DNA of 64,000 nucleotides from Euptelea pleiosperma (Eukaryota; Streptophyta; Magnoliopsida; Ranunculales; Eupteleaceae): NCBI GenBank assembly GCA_035048495.1, contig CM068547.1:34108502-34172501 (forward strand), given 5' to 3'. Positions 23,201 to 34,300 of this stretch are shown in pieces. The translations under genes were made by a program, and so were the position numbers. The notes under the pieces are model-generated. The model was given only the letters and a program-made list of their open reading frames with translations. It did no database searches and was not told the DNA's origin. Each line of letters begins with the position of its first letter. The stretch's first letter is position 1.

Positions 23201-24280
23201 CTCGTTAATATATAAGAAATCAATTACTTTGTTTCACATCATTTAAAGTATACTGCCCCACGAATCCTATTTTTCAGGTTCTCAGTGTCAAACACTCCGC
23301 ACCCATCTCAGACTCTTAACACCCGTACCCGTATCAATGCAACATAGCATAGGAGCAAATGTGGGTGTTGTAAATTAACAAACCACCTTTAGCAGCCATT
23401 AAATTCTATAAATTTTCTGAATAAAAGAAAAATGCCTATTTTTGCCACATGGTGGCATGTTATTGTGCAGAAACTTGCCACCTAAGGAGATGTTGAGGTG
23501 ATGACGAAATTTTTGAAGCCGCGATCATGTGCCCAATGATGGCACGCCACAGTTACCTGGGTTAATGATTTGATTTTCAAAAAACATTTTAAAAAGTAAC
23601 CATGGGTATATGTGGCGCGTGATCATTGGCGCATGATTGCCGCTTCAAAAATCCCGCCCCTTCAAAAAAAAATCTCACTTTGGACCTGCCAGTTCAGCTG
23701 CCACATATAAAGAGAACTCTGCCAATGCAGAGAAGAGTTCTGGATGTGAAATGTGAAATGTGAACCACAGAGAAAAAAAGATACATACCATCTGAATTAC
23801 TCCTCGTACTATTTTCTTCCCCGTCTTCCACAGAAATGAATTTCGGACACGATGGTACTGTCGCTGTGCTCATTTTGCTCACACAAGACCTGTTGTAGCA
23901 GTATTATTTGAATCGCCCAATTATAACTAACTTCTTAACTAACAAAACTAACTTTTAAAAAAATATTAAAAGTTGAATCAGCAGGGTTTGATGGGTGAAC
24001 GTAGAACCAAACATATGAGGCTATGCATCAATCAATCTGTACCGTGCAATGTAAAATGGGAACCAAAAGGAAACCCTAAAACGACCTAAAATAAATCTGG
24101 ACCGTGCAATGTGAAATTTTTCGTTTGCTTATCAGAAAAAATTCAACAAAAAAAAAAAAAGACCTAAAATTCTCTGTCTGAAAGATTTAGAGAGAGAGAG
24201 AGTGACCGAAATTAAGCATACCTTCGAATAGGGAAAGCTGGGAGGCGGGGAAGCAGTGTTACTCCTCCCTTGAGCAGCAT
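14204..24280 (-). CDS. CCR4/nocturnin-type deadenylase (CCR4 homolog 4-like), ten exons
   Basis: Exons on the minus strand: 24280-24222, 23889-23789, 20848-20808, 18685-18636, 17682-17613, 17426-17305, 16646-16513, 16277-16118, 15826-15679, 14512-14204. All are GT-AG and sum to 1194 nt (397 aa). The product is an endonuclease/exonuclease/phosphatase-fold protein: SYNILAQ (Asn63), CIQELDEY (Glu108), VANTHLYWDPEWADVKLAQ (239-257), SGDFNSIPGD (Asp287, Asn289), LDYIF (Asp346) and PSDHLPIGADF (His385). These are the Mg2+ and catalytic motifs of 3'-to-5' poly(A) ribonucleases. It fits the short plant CCR4 homologs without an LRR domain, nearest to CCR4 homolog 4 (nocturnin/Hesperin-like, about 400 aa). 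Exon 1 adds MLLKGGVTLLPRLPAFPIRR, a basic hydrophobic leader suggesting organelle import; Met26 in exon 2 could give a leaderless form. Exon 8 has two acceptors 5 nt apart and only the downstream one keeps frame. Confidence 0.9.
14935..15240. mobile_element. Family G foldback in CCR4-like intron 9
   Basis: ACAGACAAGTATGTCGGTGTCC at the left and GTATCAGCATGTGTCCACGTG...GGTATCCGACATGG at the right are imperfect inverted arms flanking an AT-rich core. The same arm words recur in other introns of the window. Confidence 0.45.
18320..18338 (+). repeat. Run of 19 C
   Basis: Nineteen cytosines in a row follow GTGGGGGGCCCCAG, in intron 4 of the CCR4-like gene. Such a tract is prone to length error in sequencing and assembly. 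Confidence 0.8.
19120..19650. repeat. Repeat with AGGCATAAGCCTC motifs in CCR4-like intron 3
   Basis: The palindrome-like word GAGGCATAAGCCT(C) occurs near 19183, 19494 and 19617, with GGCGCTTC and GGCGAGCCTCAAGG motifs, flanking a more AT-rich middle. This pattern of arms and core suggests a non-autonomous DNA element. Ends and target duplication were not fixed. Confidence 0.45.
20340..20460 (+). repeat. Dispersed short repeat with CCCAGCTATTTGGGGTCGAC
   Basis: TCATCATACACCTTATCCCAGCTATTTGGGGTCG matches a motif very common in plant genomes, thought to be a short interspersed repeat. A second copy lies around 26930-27070 (CAGCCTTTTCCCAACGGTATGGGGTCGG). Full limits were not found. Confidence 0.4.
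22985..23350. mobile_element. Family G foldback in CCR4-like intron 2
   Basis: CGATACAGACTCTGGTGCGATACTTCC at the left and CAAACACTCCGCACCCATCTCAG...CCCGTATCAATGCAACATAG at the right are degraded inverted arms of the same family as 57929-58210. The interior is AT-rich and non-coding. Confidence 0.45.
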
Positions 24281-24374
24281 GATCTTTGGCTTGTTGGAGT
24301 TAATAAGTACAGGGCGTCTTACGCATACACGCCCGCATTTGTTTCGGAACGATGCTGAGGAGTGAGAAGGAGGA

Positions 24375-24736
24375 GAGTAAACCTTCGATGACGCCGCTGA
24401 CTGCAGCCCATATGGGCCACGTGGCACATTTTTAAGAGGGCACTAACCGTATGGATGTTTGGCCACTCACTAGGTGAACCCACAAACTAAAAATAAACCT
24501 GATCAGTGATTTCTAAGCGTTGGATTGAAGTTATTTCATGGTTTGATTTTAACCGTAGGAATTTTAGCATTACTTTGGGTACAAAGATCCAAAGGTTTGA
24601 GATCACTAATCAGGCTGATTTTTGGTTTGTAGGTCCACCTAGTGATTGGCCAAACATTCATACGGCTAGTGTCCTCTTAAGAATGTTCCACGTGGCTCAT
24701 ATTGGCTGCAGTGCAGGTGTCATCGAAGGTTTACTC
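24375..24736. mobile_element. Family A MITE just upstream of the CCR4-like gene
   Basis: A foldback with ends GAGTAAACCTTCGATGAC and GTCATCGAAGGTTTACTC. Each arm has a G-box-like core (GGCCACGTGGCAC and TTCCACGTGGCTC). It starts 94 bp above the first CCR4-like ATG, so it lies in the promoter or leader. Flanking 9-mers GAAGGAGGA and TGGGAGAAC do not match, so a target duplication is not preserved. Confidence 0.85.
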
Positions 24737-25240
24737 TGGGAGAACCTGCAGACCAACGTTAACTTCCCAATGGCCCACAGAGTGGTGGATCCCACCATTC
24801 TAGTATCATGAGATCTCCAATATGTCAGCGGAATGGGCTGGGCTTCTGAAAGGGAAGAGATCTGCCCAAGACTGGCCCACCACATTAATAGAAGTCCAAG
24901 CCCATCGTGATTCATACCACCAAGGTTCCCATCAAGACCAACCTTCATCCAGTCTTAAGATCGAGCCCCTAATGGTTTTGACTCTTTTGAGCAAAATCAT
25001 TTCGTTTGTGGGTGACGGTAGGGGTATAAATTTGGCCCGATGGCCCAACGGCCCAACGGCCCAACGGCCCGACTGTTTTTCAGTCGGATTGGGCAAGATC
25101 AATTTTTAAAGAATAATAATAAATGTAAAAATAAATAAATAATGGTACGCCATTTTCGGGCCACGGGCCAAAATTACAGGGGATGGGGGTAGGCAAGAGA
25201 AAAAAATTGATCTGGCATTTTTTTTATCCAGGCGCCCGAA
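24737..25240. other. Intergenic with a GGCCCAAC tandem run
   Basis: At 25042-25070 the word GGCCCAAC is repeated 3.6 times. It follows TAGGGGTATAAATTTGGCCCG (from 25019), which looks like the end of a hAT-type MITE; a possible right end, CGGGCCAAAATTACA, is near 25155-25180. No gene recognised. Confidence 0.4.
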
Positions 25241-25510
25241 CCAACCCTAAAAACGCCATGTGGACACTTTTGGAGATTAAAAACCATACGGATGTTTGAA
25301 CCATCCCTATGTAAACCTATAAACCAAAATCCGCCTAATTGGTGGTTTCTAGGCGTTGGATCTGAGTACCCCAAAATACTGCTCAAATCCCACGATTTAA
25401 AATCAACCGATGAAAAAGACTCAAATCCAATGATTAGAAACTATCAATCAGGCTGATTTTTTATCTATAGGTAAATAACCATACGGTCATTAAGAATAAG
25501 CCAAATCGCA
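25240..25510. mobile_element. Family A MITE, degraded
   Basis: Both arms are recognisable: AACGCCATGTGGACAC, AAACCATACGGATGTTTGAACCATCCCTA and ATAAACCAAAATCCGCC at the left, then ATCAATCAGGCTGATTTTTTATC and CCATACGGTCATTAAGAA at the right. The terminal GAGTAAAAC segments are lost. Confidence 0.6.
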
Positions 25511-25731
25511 TTTTTAGGTGTGGCCCAAACGCTCGAATAAAAAAATGTGAGGATCAAAAATTTTCTCGGTTGGCAATACAGTTCAGGCAAAAATGCAAGA
25601 CCAAGGGCAAAATGGTGATAATAACCCGCTAACAAAAAGGTTTGAACTCGTGAACTCTGCAGATAGAGGACATTCCAATGTTGAACATTGGAGGAAATCT
25701 AGAATGATTCATGCCTTGATGGTGCTGCACC

Positions 25732-26415
25732 TAGGGCTGCAACTCGGGCGGGTTGGAGGTCAACCCTAGCCCAACCTTAAAGGCTGTGAATCCTAACCCA
25801 ACCCAACCCTAGGTCGAACCTAGATTTTTCAACCCTAACCCCACCCTGTCGGGCTAGTCAATTTCTTAGTTTTTTTATTGGTTGGAAAGATTGCTAAATT
25901 TTTTTCATATTAAACTAATTTACTTGTCATGCTACTATTAAATAATAGCTTCATTTTCAATACCTGATGAAAAAAAACATGATATTTTCGTGATAAGGGA
26001 AAAGTTCATTAACTCAAATGCATGATAAAAGTTAATAAATAAATAATCAAAAACAATCGTCAAAGAAAACACGATATTTTCAATATCAACCAACCACATA
26101 AAATGCCAAATGCAGTTTCAAGGACATTTTGTAATCTCACACAGGGGTTGTAATTTGCTAAGGACAAACATCCGTGGGTTGCTACATTTGCTAAAATCTA
26201 GTGTCAGTATACTAATACATATGTGTAGCTTGTATGTCGAGTTCGGGTTGGGTCGGGTTAGGCCGAGCCTCAACCCTAACCCAACCCAATTTAATCGGGT
26301 TACCAAAAATCTAGCCTGAACCCAACCCAAGTTCTGAAAGGGCTAACCCAACCCAACCCTAATGTCGGGTTCAACTCGTCAGGCTTGGGTTGAGCGCGCC
26401 CAAGTTGCAGCCCTA
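25732..26415. mobile_element. hAT-like non-autonomous element, 684 bp
   Basis: The left end TAGGGCTGCAACTCGGGC and right end GCCCAAGTTGCAGCCCTA are inverted copies with one mismatch. Subterminal parts are rich in GGGTTGGG and CCCAACCC. Flanks GCTGCACC (25724-25731) and GTTGCATC (26416-26423) match at 6 of 8 bases, consistent with an aged 8-bp hAT duplication. No transposase is encoded. Confidence 0.75.
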
Positions 26416-27189
26416 GTTGCATCTGTGAAAGAGTAATTCAAACTTAAGATTTCTTATCTAGAATCTTGAGATTTACTCCCAATCTAATCAAAACCATGTC
26501 ATTAATTACATCATTCATTTTGGAGAACTACCTCTCATTGAGAAAATGTGAATAGAAAGGAGGATAGAAGGAAAAATTCATAGGGAAATGTCAATATCAT
26601 CCTTAAGACGATAGTGTAGCACGTCGTTCTATATGTCCAGACCATTGATGTTTTTGAATTTTGTGTTGTGTTCATCAGGAGTCCAATTACACAAATTTTG
26701 AAGATCATCAACGGCTTGAACATATGGGACAACGTGTTACAGTGTCGTCCTAAGGTTGCTAATATTGTCCAAATTAATATACATAGAGTTGCGTGCAAAT
26801 TTCATTAATTGTGAAAAATGGAATAGGATTCCCTTACATGTGCTGTTGAGAAGTCTTATATATGCATAGTCCCTAGGGCCTGTGTTTAGACGCATGTAGG
26901 CCTTTTAGGGGCTTGATCAAATCATCATCATCAGCCTTTTCCCAACGGTATGGGGTCGGTTGCACAAATCTCATTCCTTCATTCAATCATGTCTAAAGCC
27001 ATCTCTTCCGCAAAGTGAAGATTTCTTAAAATCTAATCTCAGAACCTTACTCCACATCCATTTAGGCCATTTTTCACATTTTTAAGTCCTTTAACTATCA
27101 TATTTCTCCTCATTATTACTGTCATTTATCTTCGTTATACATTACATTTTTCTCATTTTGTCACTCATTATAGGTACTCTTATATTTTT

Positions 27190-28757
27190 ACAAGGGTCGG
27201 ATCGGGGGACATAAGTTTTTACATAACTTTTCACTCGAAGGGATAAAAAATAGATTGGCTCAATATCCGACAGCCACTAGTGATTTTCTAATTTGTTAAA
27301 GAGACCGAGCCGCTCAAACGCCAAGCCAAGTTTCTCTCCGAAGTTGATGAAAAAACAACATGTCTTCTTTGCATTAAATATAGCGACACATGTCGCTATA
27401 TCACACGTCTTCTCCACGCAACACCTTTTCTTCTTCTTTTTTCTATTCTTCTTTTCCTTCTTTGGTTTTGCTATGTTCTAATTTTTTGGGAAAAACGAGA
27501 GAGAAGAAAACTCATTTTGTTTATGAGGAGGTCTTCTCAACCTCATTTGTTTTCCTTTTGTTTCTATCCCGTCTTTTCTCTTAATGGAATATACATTTTC
27601 AGAAGAAATAAAAATGGGGAAAAATAAGTTCCATTTTCTTGTCTATAAGCAACCCCACAATCTTGGAACCTGGGGGTCGGCATCTTGGTTTCCTTGCCAC
27701 TTCTATGGTAATGGTAGCCCCATCTTCTTCATCTCTTCTAGTTTATTGTTTTGGGTGTATATAATATAGAGAGAGGAGTGAGGGGATCACGTCCTGTTGG
27801 TGGTCGAACTTGGAAACCAAGTAAAATGGAAGAAGATTAGTAATATGGCACCGTTAGTTGGGGTGGTGTGGACTCCACATTACACATCTCTCTCTCTCTC
27901 TCTCGTTAGCTCAACCTTTCGCTGCCTTGCTTTGTGGGTTTGAAAACAAAGGAGAGAAAATGATGAAGGGGGTGGCTTTGTCTTGTGGCCCGCCCCTTAA
28001 TGGACCTACAAACCGACAACCAGCCTGATTGGTGATTTCTAGCCATGGATTGGAGCTTTTTCATCAAGTGGTTTCTATGGGTTATTTAGATCTAAGATGG
28101 AATGGCTTTCGAAAAAAGAAATCGCAATCGGTGTCTTCTCAGACATCTTCCGAAGTGGCAGATGTGGTGGCGAGGAGGCGGTCGTACTTGACATCATAGT
28201 CCTCCTCGACCTCTTCTCCCTCAATGTTGTAGTTGTCAGGACCTCCTCCGCCGTCTCCTTCACCATCCCTAACCCTAAAATCATCTATGTAATTTTTTAG
28301 AGAGGGTTTTTCTACTTTAAGAGATGGGAAGGTGAGAGATGAGTAAATCAAAAACTGGGGAAGAAGTGAATAGGCGATGGTGGGAAGTTTGGGAGCAAAA
28401 TAGAGCTCTCATGGCTTCTCCCCTCTCTGTCATTGCTCACCCACTCTCCACAATAGCAAAGAAATAATATTGAATTAGATTTGGGAGCAGATATTTGGGT
28501 GATGGGACCAAAGCCCTAGAAGATATTTGCCATTGAATTGGCAGACAAATTCACGTGTCGTCCATGTATTTAATGCAAAGAAGACAAACAATTGCTTTTT
28601 CATCGACTTTTGAGAGAAACTCGTTTGGCGTTTGAGCGGCTCTGTCTCTTTGACAAATTACAAAATCACCAGTGCCCATCGGATATTGAGTTAATCTATA
28701 GTTTACCCCTTCAGTTGAAAAGTTAGGTAAATACTTATGTCCCCAATCCTGAACCTT
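27190..28757. mobile_element. 1.6-kb element with about 220-bp terminal inverted repeats
   Basis: The left arm, 27190-27410, contains GGGGGACATAAGTTTTTAC, GGCTCAATATCCGA, GAGCCGCTCAAACGCCAA and GTCTTCTTTGCATTAAATA. The right arm, 28540-28757, carries the same words in reverse complement and order (TATTTAATGCAAAGAAGAC, TTGGCG/TTTGAGCGGCTC, TCGGATATTGAGTTAATC, ATACTTATGTCCCC). The 1.1-kb interior has pyrimidine-rich runs, a CT microsatellite and a short family A fragment (about 27995-28070), but no transposase. Long arms suggest a Mutator-like or foldback type. Target duplication not established. Confidence 0.75.
28139..28351 (-). other. Acidic open frame inside the inverted-repeat element
   Basis: A minus-strand frame of 70 codons reads DDFRVRDGEGDGGGG and then IEGEEVEEDYDVKYDRLL. 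It has gene-like composition and higher GC than its surroundings. I do not recognise it. It could be a captured gene piece carried by the element or a chance frame. Confidence 0.2.
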
Positions 28758-29998
28758 TTACAAATTCGTTCATTTCTACTTTTGTCCTTCTTTGTCTACC
28801 ACATATCCATCTCAACATCCACAATTCAACTATATTTATTTTATGAACATATTACTTCTTGACTGCCAACATTCTACTTCATAAAGCATCGCCAATCTCG
28901 TTGTCATCTTAATAAAAAAATTCCTTTTAGTCTAATTTAGCACATGTCAATTATATAACGATCCAGAAATACATCTCCACTTTAGCCACTCCACCCTAAT
29001 TCTATGGGCAACATCATCCTCAATAGGGATGTCAATCCGGCCCTCTTGTAAGTGGCCCATAGCCCAACCCATCCCTTTGAAAACCCTAGAATGAGGACTT
29101 TTTTATAAACTCCAAACCCTTAGGGCTCGGCTGGCACCAAATATGTAAGGCCCTTCTAAACAAGGGTCGAGGTAGGTAACACTCAATAAATCCCGGCCCT
29201 ACTCGACCCTTCCTATTATGTTGCCTACTTAATAATTTACACCCATTTTTGTTCTATTCCGTATTTTTTTACAAGGAACATATAATCAAAAAATTGAAGA
29301 ATTACAAACTCAAGGGGTAGGAACAATACTCAAGGAATCTTTTAAGTGTTGTTAGAGGTTTATCTCTCATGTTTTAAAGTTGGGGCATGTGGATTATTAT
29401 AGGCACGTCTATTAAAAAAGTGAGTCAGAAAGTGTAGATTTCCTAACTCACAAAAAAGTAAGCAATTTTCCCCATGACCGTTTGTCAAATTGCTTCTTTA
29501 AGATATCTTCTAAGGGTACATTTTCCCATTATGAGCACTTGATCACTCACATTTTGAGTTGCCATCAAGGACAAGGCCTGTGATGACATCAAGTACTATG
29601 GTGCCTAAATTCTTTAAGTCCCCATGTTGATGGTTGTATCAGATATGGCTCACACATACCCAAATATTTATATTAAATTTTGTCAGTAAACATTAAAATG
29701 ATGTTATGGAATAGCGTAAAAATGTGTTCAAATTTTAGAAAATAAAATGGATAAGCATTTAACTATATAATCCAGCCCCTAACTTGCCCTTCATTTAATT
29801 TGAGTTCCTTCTCCTAATCCAATTTTGGACCATTGAGTACCCACACTCAATTATTCCAATTTTGTTAAAGTGTTAACTTTGTTATGAGGATTTTTCAGGG
29901 GTTCTAGACATTCTATCATTGCCAAATGCAGAGGTTGTTTGATTTGAATAAAAAAATATAGAGACTTTAGATTAAAGAAGAGGATACACCATCTAAAG
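28758..29998. other. Intergenic, no gene recognised
   Basis: ATAGGGATGTCAATCCGGCCC at about 29027 resembles a hAT-type MITE end, with GGCCCTACTCGACCC near 29200. The rest is AT-rich with no open frame that looks coding. Confidence 0.35.
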
Positions 29999-31059
29999 TA
30001 GGGTTGCAACTTGGGTAGGCTCAACTCGATGTTGAGCTTGAGTTGGGTTGGCTTGTTCAGTACTCGGGCTTGGGCTAACTTTTTGAAACCTGATCAAAAT
30101 CGGGTTGAGGACTTGAGCAACCCGAGCCCAATTAACACATGATGTATATGTGTTATATACACATCAGTAAATCTTGTTATGTATTTAACTTACCGTACAT
30201 ATAAGTTATTAGTAAGGGTTAGGGTTCCATACCCATTGCACGTTTTGCATGGGGTTTCTTCTCTACAGTCATTGGACGCCATTCACTTGCCACACTGCCA
30301 CGTTGGATGCTGTCGTCTTATCAGTTGTTCTCCATCCTCATCGTCGTTCCTTCTCTATTGCGCTATCCTCAACAACAAATAAGATCAATTAACCAAAAGG
30401 TAAGCACGAACAGAGGTCATCGTTCTAACAAAACGATCTATCCCAATAAGTAAGGCGTTTCTTTGATTATTTGTTTCTACTTTTTGGTGATTTTTGTTTT
30501 GAGATTTGGGACTTTTCCTGCTTCTGTGTTTCAGGTTCTCTTTCTCCTTTCTTAAGTTCTTTGAATATTTCTTTATCTAACTATCTATCTTTGATGGATC
30601 CTTTTCTTGTCCCTTCCCCTTTCCTCCGTTTTGCTTGGTATTGCTTTTGCCTCTTTTGAAGTATTTATTTACTCCCTGTTTTCGTGAAGGTCACCCATTG
30701 TCTCTTGATGCATAAGATTGGATTTTGAAGCACTCTTCGTCCATAAATGAAGTCAGCCCAGTAGTTCGAAGTTTGAATCAAACGTTGTAACCCGCCCTAG
30801 AAATGCCTTACTTGTTGGGATAGATCCCTTAGTTGGAATGATGATCTGTGATCCACTTGAGTTTTTAGATATGTTATTCCTTTTACTTCTACTTTCCTCC
30901 TCTCCTGTCCTATGTTGATGACAGTATAAAGGGTAGGGACTACCTACAAACCCGATCGGGTTGGGCTCACGTTGGGAAATATAAGCCCGACATCGGGCTC
31001 GAACTGTTGAAGCTTGGGTTGGGCTCAAGTTGACCCCAACCCGCCCAAGTTGCAGCCTA
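29999..31059. mobile_element. hAT-like element, about 1.06 kb, related to 25732-26415
   Basis: The left end TAGGGTTGCAACTTGGGTAGG and right end CCGCCCAAGTTGCAGCCTA are inverted and share the TTGCAACTTGGG word with the element at 25732. Subterminal GGGTTGGGCTCAAG motifs occur on both sides. The middle (about 30180-30900) is unrelated, gene-like in base composition and without a recognised domain. The flanking 8-mers ATCTAAAG and ATTTATCC match poorly. It ends 313 bp before the RPN1 start codon. Confidence 0.65.
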
Positions 31060-31372
31060 ATTTATCCACCTCTTGGTAGACCCATACTCAAAAAATCAGC
31101 TTGATTGGTTTTTTTTATGCAGTTAGGGCTAAAATAGGCATTTTTCACAAAAAAACACTTTTTTACCACACCACAAGATGACCTTTTTTTTAAGAAAAGA
31201 AGCCCTTCTTAAATAGCTTAACTTAAGCACTCTCATAAAAAGCACTTAAGAAAAGTAACAAGCTTACCCAAATGCAGCAGCACACCCTCGTAAAACATTT
31301 TTTGTCTTCGGTTCTACTGTTTTAAGTTTTGTTCTCTCTTTCTAGGGTTTCTTCTCTTCTCAAGCTCCGAAG

Positions 31373-34300
31373 ATGACGACCGATCCTAACCCCAACAACG
31401 ACGGAACCGCAGAAGAGGCTTCGCTGAAAGTCCCGTCGAAAGACCCTAAGAAGAAGAAGGACGAGAAGAAAGAGGAAGATCTGGTGAGTCCAAAGCCCTA
31501 AATTTTTTGATTAGTGTTTATATCTTTGTTCGTCGCGAAAATCTTTTGATCTGATGTGGACGGTTGTTTGGAAATCGCAGTCGGATGAGGATTTGGCTCT
31601 GAAGCAGCAATTAGAGCTCTACGTTGAGAGGGTTCAGGATTCAGACCCTGGAGTGCAGAAGCTCGCCCTGGAAAGCATGAGGTAGTAGATTCGTACCTCA
31701 ACAAGCTCAATGGCTCTGAAGCAGCAATTGTCTTCAATCATGTGGGCAGCAATGTAAGCATGAATTCCTCTTTCTTGTAGGCAGGAGATTCGTACCTCAA
31801 CAAGCTCAATGACTTCAGTGCCTAAACCGCTGAAGTTTCTTCGTCCCCATTATGGAACTCTAAAAGCATACTACGAAATAATGGGAGATTCAGATCTGAA
31901 GGTACTAACTGGCTGTGGCATTTGCCTATCTGGAAAGTACTTCTGCTTATCTGATTCAGTTTTTTTGTTTCCTTTTAATTGCAGAAATACCTTGCGGACA
32001 TACTTTCAGTCTTGGCCTTGACTATGTCTGCGGAAGGAGAACGGGTACATAAGTTACTTACAATTGGATCTTCTAAACCTTAAAGTTTAAATTTTAATCT
32101 TCAAGGATCTAAGATTGATGGTTAAGTCATTGCCATCAAGTGATAGTGACTTTCTTTTGAGGCTCTATTCAATTTAGTTATTTTGCCTTTATGCAATTAT
32201 TTGTCACTCTCTCTCTCTCTAGATGTGTGTGTGTGTGTGTGCGTGCGCGCGCGTACATGTTTATGCGTGTATGTATACATTGTAACTAATTGTCCAATAT
32301 GTATTTTTCAGTAAAACATTGTTCTTAGGCAAGATGCATTCTCACATCACATGAGTTTCCTGTTATTTGTCATTATATAATTATCGGTTTCATTTTCGAC
32401 TTTTGCAGGAGAGCCTCAAGTATAGGTTATTGGGTTCAGAGGGAGATATCGGTTCTTGGGGCCATGAGTATGTTAGGTGAGTGTCTTTTGACCCTAAAGT
32501 CATTCATTGGTAAAAGAATTAAGAATATTCTGGTGCATTTTAATTACATACACATTCCTATGCAGGTTTTGGTAATGAACTCGACTGTTGTTTAGAAATA
32601 TTAGGGCTCATTAAGCCATTGAGATGATGATTGATCATGTTGTAAATAACCAATATAAGTAAACTATTGTGTTTTCAAAGGACTAATTAGTCTACCTAGC
32701 AGATTCATGTCTTTTAACTTTAACTTTCTGATCCAGTCCTCTGTTTTGGTAATGAAAGGGATTTTTTCCGATAACTTATGATAATTTGAGAAGTTTTGAT
32801 TGACATTTGTCATGGGGCCCTCTGCACTAAAAGCCAAATAGTTGATTAGACATTGCCAAATTTGATGTCCAAACTTGGATGTTACACTTTTTTTATATTC
32901 AGAAAACATGTTATGTCCTAAGAATAGTTTAATAGAGACAATTATTAATAGAAATATTGCTTTCTGTTAACTCTTTCCTTTTATAGAGACTTGTGGTTAG
33001 TTATGCAAAGTTGTCTTGTACCTTTAAGTATGCACCTCACTTGTGACTCGCAATTAGGATCAAGAATTAAGACTTGATTACAGGACCTACTTTGTTACTG
33101 ATCTCTTTGGTTGCTGGAAAAATACGTATGTAATGTGCTAAGATTCTGCTGAGTTGCTTAAAGACTTGTATTGGTGACCCTCGAAACTGAGTTAGCTCAA
33201 CCAAGTTGGAGCCAACTTGGACTACTTGAACAATTTGGTCCTTGTCATCAAGAATGGACAAGCGAGGACATTCATAAGCATCTGTCTCCGAAATGCTCTT
33301 TTGTTAGATAATACACATCAATTGGCATGTCTCGGATGCTATTTCTAGATTTATTTATTTTTGTTTATATTTTAATTTATTACCATACGAGGGGTGCACA
33401 ATTTCTTTAGTGTATTCTTGATAATGGCGATGCATGTGAAATTTACTTGTATTGTTTGATGATTTTTTTTGAAGCGTTGTGCTGGCATCCTCCATGAACC
33501 AGTGATATTATCCTATATGATTATCTTTTCCCTTGATGATTAGTGTATTATGTTGTGACTACCATTTTCATATGATTCTTAACAAGTGACTACTTTCTCA
33601 CTAATAATTAATATATTTATAAATCAGGAACCTCGCTGGAGAAATTTCACAGGAATATGCGAAGCAACAGGTTAGACGATATTCTATGATTGATTTTCTT
33701 TGATTATTGTATTAGAAGGAGATCCATTGGATCAAAGGGAAGACCCTGCTTGATCTTAGGGCTTATATGGGGCTGAGGTGGTGTTTGTTAAAATTTAATT
33801 TCAGCACTTAAGACTGAATATGTCCATTTTCAGTGATTTTCGAAAATTCAGATCATTTGTTATTAGTAGAAATTAAGTGTTAATTTTCAGTATCACTGAA
33901 AATTCAGTGATTATTTTAAGCCATCCCACTCCACCTATTGAATTCACTTAATGCGGTAAGTGATGGCATCTTTAAATATTAGATATTGGTTTCTTTTAAC
34001 AAGTGTTTAGGAAATATTGTTTATTCCAATATCATTCAATTGTGTCATCCTGTTGGGTTTTCTGGTTACCTGTGTTGGACGCCTTGTATCCGTGGCTGGC
34101 AGTGACATATGTGCCTGTGTCCTAGTTGCATTAGAGGACTTTCTGTTATAGATTATTATGTATTCTTTTACTTGTTAGAACTTCCCGTGTTTAATTATTT
34201 TACATTGCTCCACTTTTCTCTTCCACAGAATAATGAAGAGGCCCCAATAGATGATATTATGGGGCTTGTACAACAAATTGTTGCTTTCCATATGAAGGTA

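Noticed and set aside
24366..24745. 9-bp target duplication for the family A copy above the CCR4-like gene
   Set aside because: Flanks GAAGGAGGA and TGGGAGAAC do not match, so I do not claim one.
29991..31067. 8-bp duplication for the hAT-like element at 29999
   Set aside because: ATCTAAAG and ATTTATCC match at about half the positions, no better than chance.
31498..31737. Minus-strand frame opposite RPN1 exon 2
   Set aside because: Antisense shadow of RPN1 coding sequence and the exon-piece copies in intron 2.
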